Assembly (NCBI GenBank): GCA_037176705.1
Contig: CM073890.1
Coordinates: 93,610,591-93,674,590 of the forward strand
DNA length: 64,000 nt
DNA from: Molossus alvarezi
Lineage: Eukaryota; Chordata; Mammalia; Chiroptera; Molossidae
Direction: 5' to 3'
Made by a program: the position numbers and the translations under genes. The notes below the pieces were generated by a model. It had not been told where the DNA came from. It worked only from the letters and a program-made list of their open reading frames with translations, and did not search any database. Below, piece after piece: positions 23,255 to 34,471 of this stretch (position 1 is the stretch's first letter; each line of letters opens with the position of its first letter).

Positions 23255-23625
23255 CTAATTAAATAATGCAGTACTCATACATGCTACAACATGGATGAAA
23301 CTCATAAACATTACACTAAGTTAAAGAAGCCAGACACAGAAGATCACACATTGTATGGTTTTATTTATAGGAAATGTCCAGACTAGGAAAATCTATGGAA
23401 ACAAGGAATTAGATTAATAATTGGGGGAGGGGCAGATACGTAAGCACAGTGACTGTTAATGACCATGAGTTTTGCTCATTAGTGATAGAAATGCTCTAAT
23501 ATTAGATCATGATGATCGTTACATAACAAAAATATACCAAATAATTGAATTGAACACTTAAAACGGGTGAATTTATGATATTTAAATTATTTCTCATTTA
23601 GGCTAGTTTTAAAATTTCAATAAAG
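23255..23625 (+). repeat. Old L1 3' end, plus
   Basis: CTACAACATGGATGAAACTC, GCCAGACACAGAAGATCACA, ATTGTATGGTTTTATTTATA and ACTTAAAACGGGTGAATTTA are standard old L1 3'-end text, ending near AATTATTTCTCATTTA. Confidence 0.8.
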
Positions 23626-24739
23626 TTGTTAAAATATTATAGACAAAATAATTTTATTAAAGTATTTGTGTATTACTTATTATACCAAAGAGCACACTGA
23701 AAAATGAAACATTGAAGTTTTCTTTATTTGGAATAAATTTGAAAGTTGGTCAAATAAATTTTTAGACAGACATTAATGCTGAAGTAATTTACCTGAATTC
23801 TGTCTTCCAATATTTTTGACTACTGACAAAAGTAAAGGACACTTCATTCATTTAAAGTGGACTGATTTGTGGGTCACCATGACCTCTGAGAGGAATATTG
23901 TCAATTGAGACAAATTGTGCATTTTGGAGGTTATATTAGTGTGAGCTAAACATAAAATTACAATACTTACGCAAATAAATCTTTAAAAGGGAACCAAGAA
24001 TTTAGTCTTTAAATTTTATTTTCCTATGAAAAAGATTACATTTTGGCATGAAGCATTAGACTGCTATTGACAGTCTATTACCTACTCTTAAACCAGTATT
24101 AAACTAAATGCACCAGAGTTATCACTTGTATTTAAATTTCTGAGTGTCTGTTATTTCAAAGAATAAAAAAAGGGAAAAATAAAGTTAAAAGTTTTTATGT
24201 AGAAAAGTAATTATCATAAAGATTATATACCTAAACCAAAATTGAAATCGTTCAAGGTTGATTTAAAAGAAAAAAATCAAAATGTAAAAATATGAACATT
24301 TAGTTAGCTTTGGAAACGAATCAATTGCATTAGAATTACAGTGTATTATAGCCTAAAGGGGTCTCTCCAAGGACTATCAATACAGTATATTTTGGTCCAA
24401 CATATCTGTTGCCTACGTATGAACACTTTACTCATCAGGGCTAAGTGGCATGTCAGAGTCATCTGGCTAGTTTTTGTAGGGTCATCATCTTCTCATTTTT
24501 GGCCTAGAATGCTTTCAATTAATAAACCACATTATTAGGGGCAGAGGCTGGAAGACACAACAGAAAGATAGATAGCTTAAAATGGAGAAAGATAAGTTTA
24601 TTCTAAAAGTAACAGGTATGGGAATATAAAATATAAATATAAAATATTACAACAACTTTAAAAATATATCTATAAGAAAACACAATGATGATATAGTATT
24701 CAGCATAAGTTTAAAATTTCAGGGTATAAAAAAATATAT

Positions 24740-25330
24740 TTCTCCAAACTCATTTTACTAGGCCACCATGACCCTGATACCAACCAGAAAAGGATATTAC
24801 ATGAAAATAAAATAATGGGCCAATATCGCTAATGACCACAGATACAAAAATCCTCAATAAAATACTAGCAAACCTAGGGATTTATTCCAGGATGCAAGGA
24901 TGGTTCAACATCCATAAATCAATGTTCTCTACCACATTAACAAATGAAAGATTAAGAAAAGTACTTTTTGCAGAAAAAGTACTTTTCACAATGCAATATC
25001 CATTTATAATAAAAATTCTCATCAAAGTGGTTATAAAGAAAATATACCTCAACACAATAAGAGACATACATGACAAGCCCACAACTAGCATCACACTCAA
25101 TGGTAAAACGCTGAAAGCTTTCCTCTGCAATCAGGAACAACACAAGAATGCTCGCTCTTGCCATTCTTATTCAACATAGTGTACAATTGAAAACCCTAGT
25201 CAGAGTAATTAGGCAAGGAAAATAAATAAAATGTCCAAATTGGAAAGGAAGGAGTATAACTATCACTATATGCAGATGACATAACATTATATATAAAAAA
25301 CCCTAATGACTCCCCAAAAAAACTATTAGA
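24740..25330 (+). repeat. L1 ORF2 fragment, plus
   Basis: ATGACCACAGATACAAAAAT, CTCAATAAAATACTAGCAAA, GGATGGTTCAACATCCATAA and CTATATGCAGATGACATAAC are L1 reverse-transcriptase text. The frame is broken, with an internal imperfect inversion-like AAAAGTACTTTTTGCAG. Confidence 0.85.
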
Positions 25331-26900
25331 CCAATCTCACTTATGAATATATGTAAACTTATAAATAAAATATAACCAAGAATAATATATAAAAAAGTAA
25401 ATGATGTAAGATTCATCCCATGAAAGCAAAGGTGCTTCAATATCAGAAAATTTAGTAATACCAATCCATTTTACCAGTTGGTTAAAGGGGAAAAAAATAT
25501 TACTATACCAATAGATGCTGAAAAGGCATTAAACAAAATCCAAAAGCATCTTCAGTAAAACATCCAAGTAAAATTGGAATAGAAGGAAAATATTTAATTT
25601 AAAAAGTAAATGTTTACTAAAAACTAAACATCAAATATAATTCCAAGTGACAAAACATCATATTATTTTAATTAAAATCAGAACGTAGACATGGAGGCTC
25701 ACGGTAACAATTATTATTTAACACAATCTCAAGAGATTCAAATCAACTTAATTAAAATATAAACAAGACAATAAAATAACAGATATAAACATTAGGGAAG
25801 AATGGATAAACTCCTTTTGGAAGGTATGGGAGCTAGTGATATAATTGTATAAGTAGAAAATCCTAGACACTAATAAAAAACTACTAGAATTAATATGAGA
25901 ATTTTGTGAAGTTGATGAGTAAAAAACAAATGCACAAAAAGCAATAGCTTTTCTCTGTCCTATTAACAAAGAAAGAAAAATGAAAGAAAACAGTTCATTC
26001 ACAGGTGCTGCAAAATGACAGTCATAAATTATAACAAGAATGGCAAACATGTTTTAAATTAAACTGTAAAATGCATTAAAGAACATAAAGCACAACATTT
26101 AAAGAAATAAAAAGGCACATATTATTCTTCAATGAGAAGACTTTCATAATATTAAGAAGACTTAATATCACTAAAAATGTCAATTCTCCAAAAGTTAGTA
26201 TATAAATATTATGCAATTCCTATTAGAATCCCTATTGAAAAATAAATAAAATTACCTTAAAGTCTTTGTGAAAAAAATAACTGCCCATAAATATGTAAGA
26301 AAAGTATAAAGACCAGAAGAGAAAAACTTTACTAGGTATATATCAGAGCCTTTGGATTAGAGGAAAACAAAGAATCATTAAGTTCCAATAGAAGAATATC
26401 TCCAAATATATATTTAAAAAGTAAGAAAAATGGAGAGAGAAAAGACTTAACCAGCTATGAGAATTCATTATACTCAAATGAATATGATATTAATTACATC
26501 AAATAAATTAGTGGAACAGAAGTAAAAACACAGTAATATATGCTAGTACATATGAACTTTTAATGTTTGACAGGTAGCAGTTTTATTTAGTGGGAAAAGG
26601 GTAATTATTTAATACATAATACCAATACAACTATCAACATGAAAAGAGTAAAACTGAACCCCCATATCTCATATCATATAAAAAATAAATTCCATATATA
26701 CTAATGACTTAAATGAAAGAAAATCCAGAAGACTACATGTACAATCTAGGAAAGAGAAGGACTGTTTTAACTAAGACTAACCAGAAACAATGTAGGATAT
26801 TAATTTGATCATACCAAAATAAAGAAACTTTAATATGGTGAAATTTACCATAAAAGTCAGTGACAAATTGTACATTTGAAAAAAGTTAGCGCAGAAGATG
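25330..26900 (+). repeat. Second, older L1 ORF2 to 3' part, plus
   Basis: Restarts earlier in the ORF2 order after the previous piece (GATTCATCCCATGAAAGCAA), then continues with GATGCTGAAAAGGCATTAAA, CCTATTAGAATCCCTATTGA and TACAATCTAGGAAAGAGAAG. It is much diverged with many stops. Confidence 0.72.
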
Positions 26901-26930
26901 AATAATTACTATACTGTACAAACTGCTCTT

Positions 26931-27182
26931 TTTTTTTTTTTTTTGTATCCTCACCGGAGGACATCCTTCCATTTTTTATTCAGATAGAGTGGGAGGGAGA
27001 GAGAGGAAGAGAGAGAGAGAAACATCGACGTGAAAGGGGCACATCAAGTGGCTGCCACCCACACGACCCAACCAGGGCTGGGGACAAACTGCAACTGAAG
27101 TACATGCCTCCAGCAGGAACCGAACTGGGTCTCTCTGGACCACTGGCCAACGCTCCAACTGCTGAGCCAAACCGGCCAGGGC
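26931..27182 (-). repeat. VES SINE, minus, young copy
   Basis: T run, GTATCCTCACCGGAGGACAT, GAGAAACATCGACGTGAAAG and the reverse head CCAAACCGGCCAGGGC. Perfect 14-bp duplication TACAAACTGCTCTT at 26917-26930 and 27183-27196. Confidence 0.96.
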
Positions 27183-27339
27183 TACAAACTGCTCTTAAAA
27201 ATTATCAAGGAAACTTCCAATAATGCAATTGAAAATTGGCAAAATCTATGAAAAGCTAATTCAAAGAAGAGAACATTAAGATACATTATTTTTAAATTTA
27301 TAACTGGTATCATATTGCTTCTGGACTCATATGATGACT

Positions 27340-27390
27340 TTTTTTTTTTTATCAGACAGAGTGGGAGGGAGAGAGAGGGAGCGAGGGGGG

Positions 27391-27428
<38 letters not shown>

Positions 27429-27592
27429 TTGATATGAAAGGGACACATAGAGTGATAGAGTGGCTGCCACCCGCACGACCAACCAGGGCCAGGGACAAAC
27501 TGCAACTGAGGTACGCGCCCTTAGCGGGAACTGAACCCAGATCTCTCTGGACTGCAGGCTGACACTAACTGCTGAGCCAAACTGGCCAGGGC
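27340..27592 (-). repeat. VES SINE, minus
   Basis: T run, ATCAGACAGAGTGGGAGGGA, an expanded (GA)n at about 27395-27424, GGGACACATAGAGTGATAGA and the reverse head CAAACTGGCCAGGGC. Target duplication TGATGACT at 27332-27339 and 27593-27600. The A-rich tail lacks the CCTCAGGTGAGG motif, so it is 3'-shortened. Confidence 0.94.
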
Positions 27593-27734
27593 TGATGACT
27601 CTTCTAACACCAGTTTATCAAAGATCCCAAGCAAAGAGGTTCAGAGCCCTCTGCAACTTCTCTCCCTTCTACTCAGCCAGGTGTTCACCTCCTTAGTCCT
27701 AGGTAGCTTCTCAACCCTGATCCTATCTTAGCCT

Positions 27735-27960
27735 TTCCACTGTGGCCATGGAGAGAGCCAAGGAGATGAACAGGAGCTTTGGTTTGCTTTCACTCCCTGC
27801 CATGTATCAGCTAGGTGGGGACAGGCATGTTACCTTTCTGGGCCTTGATTATCTCTTCTGTAAGATGGGATACTTACACATGCTTTCCATGGTCACTGTG
27901 AGAACTGACAGAAATAACTTACATCAGTGCTAGCATGCTGCCTAATACACTTTAAGACCT
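27735..27960 (+). repeat. MIR SINE, plus
   Basis: GAACAGGAGCTTTGGTTTGC, CATGTATCAGCTAGGTGGGG, TTACCTTTCTGGGCCTTGAT, TCTGTAAGATGGGATACTTA and TGCTAGCATGCTGCCTAATA follow MIR order. The open frame here (27742-27933) is MIR translated, not a gene. Confidence 0.8.
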
Positions 27961-28647
27961 TAAAAATGTTAGTTCCAGTCCCTACTTCCGTTTCTTATGG
28001 TTAGTCTAGGGGCTGGGTTAGCAGTAAAAATATTTTCTAAATATCTGACTCCAATCACTTGATGTTTGGAACACCTCCATTCACTAACAGCTTAATTTTG
28101 CTAAAATGCTGCTTTTATTATATCATTCTCATGATTATCAATGTTCAGTGATTCCAGACTGCCTTCAGGAATAAATGCATACTCCAGAGACTTACTGCCA
28201 AGATAGTCATTCCTCCGAGGCAGAGAGAAACAAGGTGCCCCAAACACAATCTTAATCTTTTCATTTGGGAAAATGAAGGCCCGCCTAAAAACTTGAATTC
28301 ACTTTATAAACAGCATATGCTGTATTTTCCCTCAGTGCGCTAAACTACCAATCTACTAATGACATACTAAAGTAAATTTACTGTTTTCCTTAAATTTTAT
28401 TTTGTACTTAAAACATCTATAATATCTGCACTTGCCTTACCACTCTAAATGGCAGTACAGGAAGGGATGATAGGGAACATTGATCACGGACAGTTATTGA
28501 TATAGTTACTAATAACTAGGCATATTTGCAATACAAGATAATCAAAACAAGATTTTTGTTGTGATTTTAAGAGAAATAAAAATTTAGACATTTATTATCA
28601 CTGGTTGCTAACAACCGCAAACAACAAACAAACAAAAAATCTTTTAC

Positions 28648-28833
28648 CTAGTGCTTCTTTTTGCAAGTCATGGCATCTGGTTTGCAAGTTCATTTCCTGT
28701 TGTTTAGATATCTGAATCTGCTGAGACCTCAGTCTGGCCGCATCTGACAACAACTTCAGGTTTTTCATTTCCTCTTCAAGGCATACCTCATTTCTCTGAG
28801 ACACTGCCAAACTTTTATTTAGTATCTCTATTT
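28648..28833 (-). CDS. Internal coding exon C of the same coiled-coil gene
   Basis: This is a 186-nt minus-strand exon with acceptor TTTCTTTACAG and donor CTAG|GTAAAAG. Two leading bases (AA) join the G left by exon B to make a glutamate codon, 61 open codons follow, and one G remains at the end. The peptide starts IEILNKSLAVSQRNEV, continues with EEEMKNLKLLSDAARL and SQQIQISKQQEMNLQ, and ends CHDLQKEAL. Charged and glutamine residues alternate with hydrophobic a/d-type positions, a clear coiled-coil pattern. An open frame that starts at TTG 28810 covers only part of the exon, because the true 5' border is the splice site at 28833. The sequence past 28648 in that frame is intron. It is separated from exon B by about 16.5 kb and from exon D by about 17.9 kb of repeat-rich intron. 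Confidence 0.82.
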
Positions 28834-30829
28834 CTGTAAAGAAAATTCAAAATTACAAATAGACAACACTGAATCATAATACAATTTTCAAAAAAGTGAT
28901 CACTTTCTTTTAGAAAATTAAAATTAATAGTTGAAAGCCAAGATGACTTTTCTGAATGTAGTGACACCAAACCAAAAGGTTAAATTTAAACTTAGTGGTT
29001 ATTCTGAAAAATAAATGTGCAAAAGAATTGCATTGCTAAACTATGCATCATACCTTTTAGGTTTTTTTTTTTTTAATATTTTAAATTGTACTAAATGGCA
29101 ATATGGTCTGCTTTTTAAATATTCACATAAATGAATAACATATCTGTGTAATGTTCTGGGTTTTGCTGAAATTAAATTGTTTTCTTGGCAACATGATTCA
29201 GAAAAGTAAATTTAAATGTGCTAGCATGAGCTGGCTGGATGGCATTTCTAGGAGAGTAAGTAGGATACAACTATACAAATTATAAAAAAAGGTAGTAGGA
29301 GTGGAGAAGAATAAAAGGACGCAGTGTCTAAAACTAATGAATTTATGGACATTAAGTATTAGTTAATATAGCTTACTGATTTTAACAATACTCTGTCTCC
29401 TCAAAACAAGATCATAATTTCATCATAGCAATCATTTGTCACAATTTTATCTAATTAGATTAATAAAAATAAGCCTTCACAGCATTATGTAGGTTTAAAT
29501 ATACTAATTTTATATAATTTCATGAGAAATGCATGAAGCATGTTATCCTTCAGAATGATAATTATCAAGCTCTCCCTGCATCGGCCTTTTTAGTATTGCT
29601 ACCTTAAACCAAGGTATTAAAATATACAAACACACAATAATGATAAAATTCTACAAAATTTGTGCAACCACAATTAATTGAAACGATGAACATGTGAAGA
29701 TCTGGACAGCCTGCTTTTCCAGAAAGTTCGCTTGGCATTCTTTCCTTGCTTAGGTCATTTTGGGCTACATGATGGGTGTAGCATGTGATCAGATGTCAAA
29801 GGAAGTTGGCTTGGTGTATTGGTCTTAGAGCCAAAACAGCAAAGACAGCAGCCCCATGGGCCAGTGAAGACCAGAAGCAGAGATCAATAGGACGGACATG
29901 GCAGCAGAGGCAATAGGGCCAGCAAATGATCACAGCAGAAGTAAGCAGTGCTAGAACGGGGTGCAGAGGAGAGCGCATGTCTCAAAGGCTGGGGATGAGT
30001 AGCATCAGGAACGTGGTCCAAGGAAAGAAGCAAAATTTCTTTCTGTGGGGGAAACGTTTGTCCAAAAGGAAAAGTGGCATGTAGGACAGACCTAGGTCAT
30101 GAGCACAAAGGATCTGGCACCTTCTTTAGTTTTAATTCCTGCTCAAAATAGAAAACCTGGATAAATAAATTGGCAGGAACCAAATAAATGGGGGTCTACC
30201 ACGTTCCAATAATTACACAGAATAGTTTTCTTAAGGATAGTTACATGCCTCCAAAACCTTATGGATACACATCCATTTGTGTGAAAAAAACTAACACACT
30301 AGTACATAAAGCTTAAAAAAGAAAGGATGTTGTAATTTCTTTTCAGACCTAAAAATCTCCCTGGGTATTTTTATAGCCATAAAGGTGGCTTCTTGAGACT
30401 GAATTAGCTGTACTGTACTCTCACCATATCTATCTATGTTGGAGTCAGAATGACATTGCAGAGGAGCTCATGCTGTCACCTATTTATCATTTGCCAGAAT
30501 GGCACTGCTTAGGTTAGCAGGCTGACTCTTAGTGGACACTACTGTCTGTCTCTAAAAGGACTACTCGTGTCAACATGACTTTCTGTCTGAAATCAAAATA
30601 GGAACCTGCAATACAGATTCATTTGTCAAATATCTTCTAACACATGGAAAAGTACAGCAAGATTTCAAAACTAACAGGAGCTTCAGTGTTTCTAACAAGG
30701 AATTAAGAGAATGAACTCAAGGGAGGTGAATTAACTCACCCACAGCAAACTACATATCCCTATAGCAATCTGCTGTCAAATATTCAGTCCTACCTTCATC
30801 ATTAATACATTATGTTTGTCAGTCATGTG

Positions 30830-31195
30830 TCCCAATATGGGGTTCAGAAATTACGATCTCCATCAGACCAACCTATTCTGGTCATTGTTCCCACCTTGTA
30901 GTTTCCCTGTTTCAGCACCATTCATGAAGAAGGTCCTCCTAACCTCAAACATCAAGCCTACCACAGTTCATGTGCTACCTGTCTGGAAATCTTTTCTGAC
31001 CCAGTCTGGAAGTGGCTTTGATCTTCCTGAAACTCACACCAATGTATGTCATTTCTATCATATGCATATATGTGACTCCTATTGGACTATAAGTTATTTT
31101 AGGCCAGAGGTAATATCTTATTCATTTTTTTTATTACCCCCATAATTTCTACCACAATATCCTAGAATTAATAGAAGCTCATTAAATACCTACCA
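30830..31195 (+). repeat. L2 LINE 3' end, plus
   Basis: AACCTCAAACATCAAGCCTA, TTCCTGAAACTCACACCAAT, GGACTATAAGTTATTTTAGG and a tail AGAAGCTCATTAAATACCTA have the L2 3'-end order. The frame at 30816-31145 is therefore not a gene. Confidence 0.6.
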
Positions 31196-31380
31196 AAGGA
31201 GTAAAGTCATGACTGAGCAAAGCTTCTAAATGGTGTCTAGTACTACAACTAGTCGAACATCCTGAACATGGACTTGCCTCGCTTCACCCTTCACTGCAGA
31301 GGCAAGCATTTGGAGCTCGAGATTATTTAATGGCAGACCAGCTGAGGTGGTAAATACACACATACAAAAGAAGGTAACAT

Positions 31381-31630
31381 TTTTTTTTTAATTCTCACAT
31401 GAGAACATTTTTTTGTTTTTTTGTTCAGATAGAGTGGGAGGGAGAGAGAGGAAAAGAGAGAGAGAGAAACATCGACGTGAAAGGGACATATCGAGTGGCT
31501 GCCACCCACACGACCCAACCAGGGCCGGGGACAAACTGCAACTGAGATACATGCCCTTAGCGAGAGCCGAACCCGGGTTTCTCTGGACTGCAGGCCGACG
31601 CTCCATCCGCTGAACCAAACTGGCCAGGGT
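31381..31630 (-). repeat. VES SINE, minus
   Basis: T run, TTCAGATAGAGTGGGAGGGA, ACATCGACGTGAAAGGGACA, GGGCCGGGGACAAACTGCAA and the reverse head CCAAACTGGCCAGGGT. Duplicated flank GAAGGTAACAT at 31370-31380 and 31631-31641. Confidence 0.95.
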
Positions 31631-32040
31631 GAAGGTAACATTTTTAATAGGATAAATAAGCAAACAGGCCTAGTTACTAGTTAATCTCTAATTTCTAAGC
31701 CTAATTCAGGACCTGAACTTTTAAAGTTCAAGAGCTATTCTGCCCTAGTAAAATATTATCCTTTTCTGAAATTTCTTGTATTGAAATAGGTATGTTCTGT
31801 TTTAAGAAAAAATAATCTACGAACATTGAAACTTTAAAATATTGATTATATAAAGTGATATTCACTCATTAAAAGAGAAGGAAATGTTTCGTTCATATAT
31901 ACTATTCAACATTCAGCATACTTTGTCAGCCAGAAAATATTTAACAGTGCCGTTTTCTACAAAAGTTCTGTTTTGGATTTTTATTTCAAAACCTAAATTT
32001 GTACCTGAATAATGTTATAGAATGTGTATGGGTTTACTAT

Positions 32041-32702
32041 ATTTATTAGTTTTCTATGGCTGCTATAACAAAGTACCACAGGCTGGTACTTAACCCTGGT
32101 GGCTTAATCCCACTACAACTTCACCCCACCCACCAGAACTGTCTGCCTGCTCTCTATGAGTCTGTCTGTATTTTGCTTGGTTGTTCAGTTTGTTCATTAA
32201 ATTACACATATGAGTGAAATCATATGGTACTTATCTTTCTCTGACTGGCTTATTTCATTTAGCATAATGCTCTCCAGGTCCATCCATGCTGTCACAAAGA
32301 GTAAAATGGTCTTCCTTTTTATGGCAGAGTAGTTTTCCATTGTGTAAATGTACCAACAGCCTTCTTAGCCACTCATTCTGCCAGGTGTTAGGTGATATCT
32401 CATTGTGGTTTTAATTTAGATTCCTCTGATGATTAATGACACAGCATTTTTTTATATGTCTATTGGGCATCTGCATGTCCTCTTCTCTCCCTGTGTTCTT
32501 CATCATCTTCCCTCTGTGTATGCCTTGTTTCCAAATTTCCTCTTCTTATAAGGACACTAGTCACATTGGATTAGAGCTCACCCATTTAAATTTAATAATT
32601 AATTTTAGGACCCTAACTCCAAATAGAGTTGTACTGAAGAGAGACTAGAAATTAGGACTTCAACATGTGAGTTAGGGAGGGGCACAATTCAGCCAATAAC
32701 AG
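32041..32702 (-). repeat. MLT1-type (MaLR) LTR, antisense, split by an L1
   Basis: Left part TTTATTAGTTTTCTATGGCT, GCTATAACAAAGTACCACAG (32041-32105) and right part CTTCTTATAAGGACACTAGT, CACATTGGATTAGAGCTCAC, ending GGGGCACAATTCAGCCAATA (32480-32702), are the two ends of one antisense MaLR LTR. The middle is an L1 insertion. No viral genes. Confidence 0.72.
32105..32480 (-). repeat. L1 fragment, antisense, nested in the LTR
   Basis: GTGAAATCATATGGTACTTA, CTTATTTCATTTAGCATAAT, GCTCTCCAGGTCCATCCATG and TTTTCCATTGTGTAAATGTA are antisense L1 ORF2-end text. It is inserted between the two halves of the LTR, so the L1 came later. Confidence 0.8.
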
Positions 32703-33180
32703 TATTTTTAGAATATTTATTGAAATTTACACTGTAATTATAGATATATAAAATAAGATGAACATGTGGAGAACTAGAAGATAAAATAGAAAAATGAAGT
32801 CAATTGTGTTAGAGTACAGGAATTCAGAGTTTATTTTACCTCTTATAAAGTGTTTCAAGTTTCTTCTTACACCAACTTTTCAACTGAAGAACTATGCCAC
32901 TCAGAGTCAGCTTACAACATAAGGATATATCCGTGTAGATCACAATACAGAAGCTGGTTTTTTTTTTTAAGTGTTTGTTATATAAAATGTTTGTAATATT
33001 GGCAAAATGTATTGCCATGCTAGTGGTGATTTTAGTTTTTAGAATGTTACATAATTTGCTATCTAATGCAAGTACAATTATTAGTATTAATCTCATATAA
33101 TCAATTTCTTTGCCTTGATAGAATTTTTTGTTGTCCTTAGTTCTGTACACTTAGGCAAATGAAATTAAAATTACGTTAAG

Positions 33181-33412
33181 GCCCTGGTCAGTTTTTCTCA
33201 GTGGTTAGTCAACCTGCAGACCTAAGAGTCACGGGTTCAATTTCCAGTCAAGGACGTGCCTGGCCCCAGTTGGGGTGGTGTGCGAGGCAACCAATCAATA
33301 TGTCTCTCTCACACTAATGTTTCTCTCTCCCCCTAACCCCCACTCCCTCCCATACTATCTAAAAATCAGTGGGAAAATATCCTCAGGTGAGGATTAACAA
33401 AAAATATAATAA
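33181..33412 (+). repeat. VES SINE, plus, diverged
   Basis: GCCCTGGTCAGTTTTTCTCA head, AGTCACGGGTTCAATTTCCA, CTCTCACACTAATGTTTCTC and tail ATCCTCAGGTGAGGATTA. Flanks AAAATTACGTTA and AAAATTATGTTA (11 of 12). Confidence 0.9.
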
Positions 33413-33590
33413 TAAAATTATGTTAGGTAATTATGTTTTTGGGAAACCTCTGCAACCTTAGTGCCAAGGCATAATGACGTTACAAACAGTGTGATCATAA
33501 ATTCACATGTTATATAGTTTTATTACAGTAATATAAAAAATCAGAGACTAGATTTATTTAATAAAAAGGGATCATAAAGCACTAGGTAGA

Positions 33591-33804
33591 TTTTTTTTTT
33601 CTTTATTGATTTGAGAGAGAGAGGAAAGGAGACAGAGAGAGAGATAGAAACATTGGTAAGAGGGAACATCAATTGGCTACCTCCTGCACGCCCCCCACTG
33701 GGGATTTGGCCCGTAACCTGGGCATGTGCCTTGACCAGGAATTGAACTAGCGACCTCTTAGTACATGAGTCTACGCTCAAACACTGAGCCACACCAGCTG
33801 GGCT
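33591..33804 (-). repeat. VES SINE, minus
   Basis: T run, CTTTATTGATTTGAGAGAGA, CACGCCCCCCACTGGGGATT and the reverse head GCCACACCAGCTGGGC. Flanks ACTAGGTAGA and ACTAGGTTGA. Confidence 0.92.
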
Positions 33805-33864
33805 ATACTAGGTTGATTTTTTAAAACTTTTTAAATTTTGAAATACTTATAGATTTACAAGAAG

Positions 33865-34446
33865 TTTATTCCACTTCTAGGAATATATCCTAAGAAGCCT
33901 GAAACACCAATGAGAAAGAATATATGCACCCCTATGTTCCCAACAGCACTATTTACGATAGCTAAGATCTGGAAACAGCCCAAATGTCCATCAGTAGATG
34001 AGTGGATAAAAAAACTGTGGTACATATACACAATGGAATACTGTGCAGCTATAAGAAAGAAAGATCTCTTATCCTTTGAGACAACATGGAGGGATCTGGG
34101 GAGTGTTATGCTAAGTAAAATAAGCCAGTCAGAGAAAGAGAAATATCACATGATCTCACATATTTGTCGAATATAATGAACAAAATAAGCTGAAAACAAA
34201 ACAGATCCAGAGACATGGAAGTAAGGAACAGACTGACAAATCTCAGAGAAAAAGAGGTCAGGAAGAGATAAACCAAAGAATGTGTAGGCATATATGCATA
34301 ACCAATAGACACACACAACAGTGTCAGTGCAGTTAAGGGGGGGAGTGGGAGCAGGGAGGAAGGTGTCAATGGGTACAAAGGAGGGACATCCATAATACTT
34401 TCAACAATAATAAATAAATAAATAATAAATAGGCAAGCAAAAAAAA
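33865..34446 (+). repeat. Lineage-type L1 3' end, 5'-truncated, inserted into an older L1
   Basis: Starts in the end of ORF2 (the 33910-34176 frame reads IAKIWKQPKCPSVDEWIKKL, the C-terminal L1 ORF2 text, ending at a stop near 34176). The 3' UTR has GATAAACCAAAGAATGTGTA, CATATATGCATAACCAATAG and G-rich sequence, then a TAAATAAATAAA tail. A 25-bp target duplication with two mismatches lies at 33840-33864 and 34447-34471, both in the antisense older L1. Confidence 0.92.
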
Positions 34447-34471
34447 GAAATACTTACAGATGTACAAGAAG

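Larger units (their letters stand above)
10764..28647 (-). other. Intron between exons C and D
   Basis: About 17.9 kb. Stretches with no named element are 11360-12005, 12275-12890, 13385-15300, 15640-16190, 17480-18325, 19480-19850, 20790-21115, 21375-22995, 23630-24740 and 27965-28647. They look like ordinary AT-rich intron. An exon-like minus-strand frame at 22700-22803 does not fit the phase of the host gene and is treated as a finding. Confidence 0.6.

Noticed and set aside
27742..27933. Plus-strand frame starting MAMERAKEMNRSFG
   Set aside because: The sequence is a MIR SINE in consensus order.
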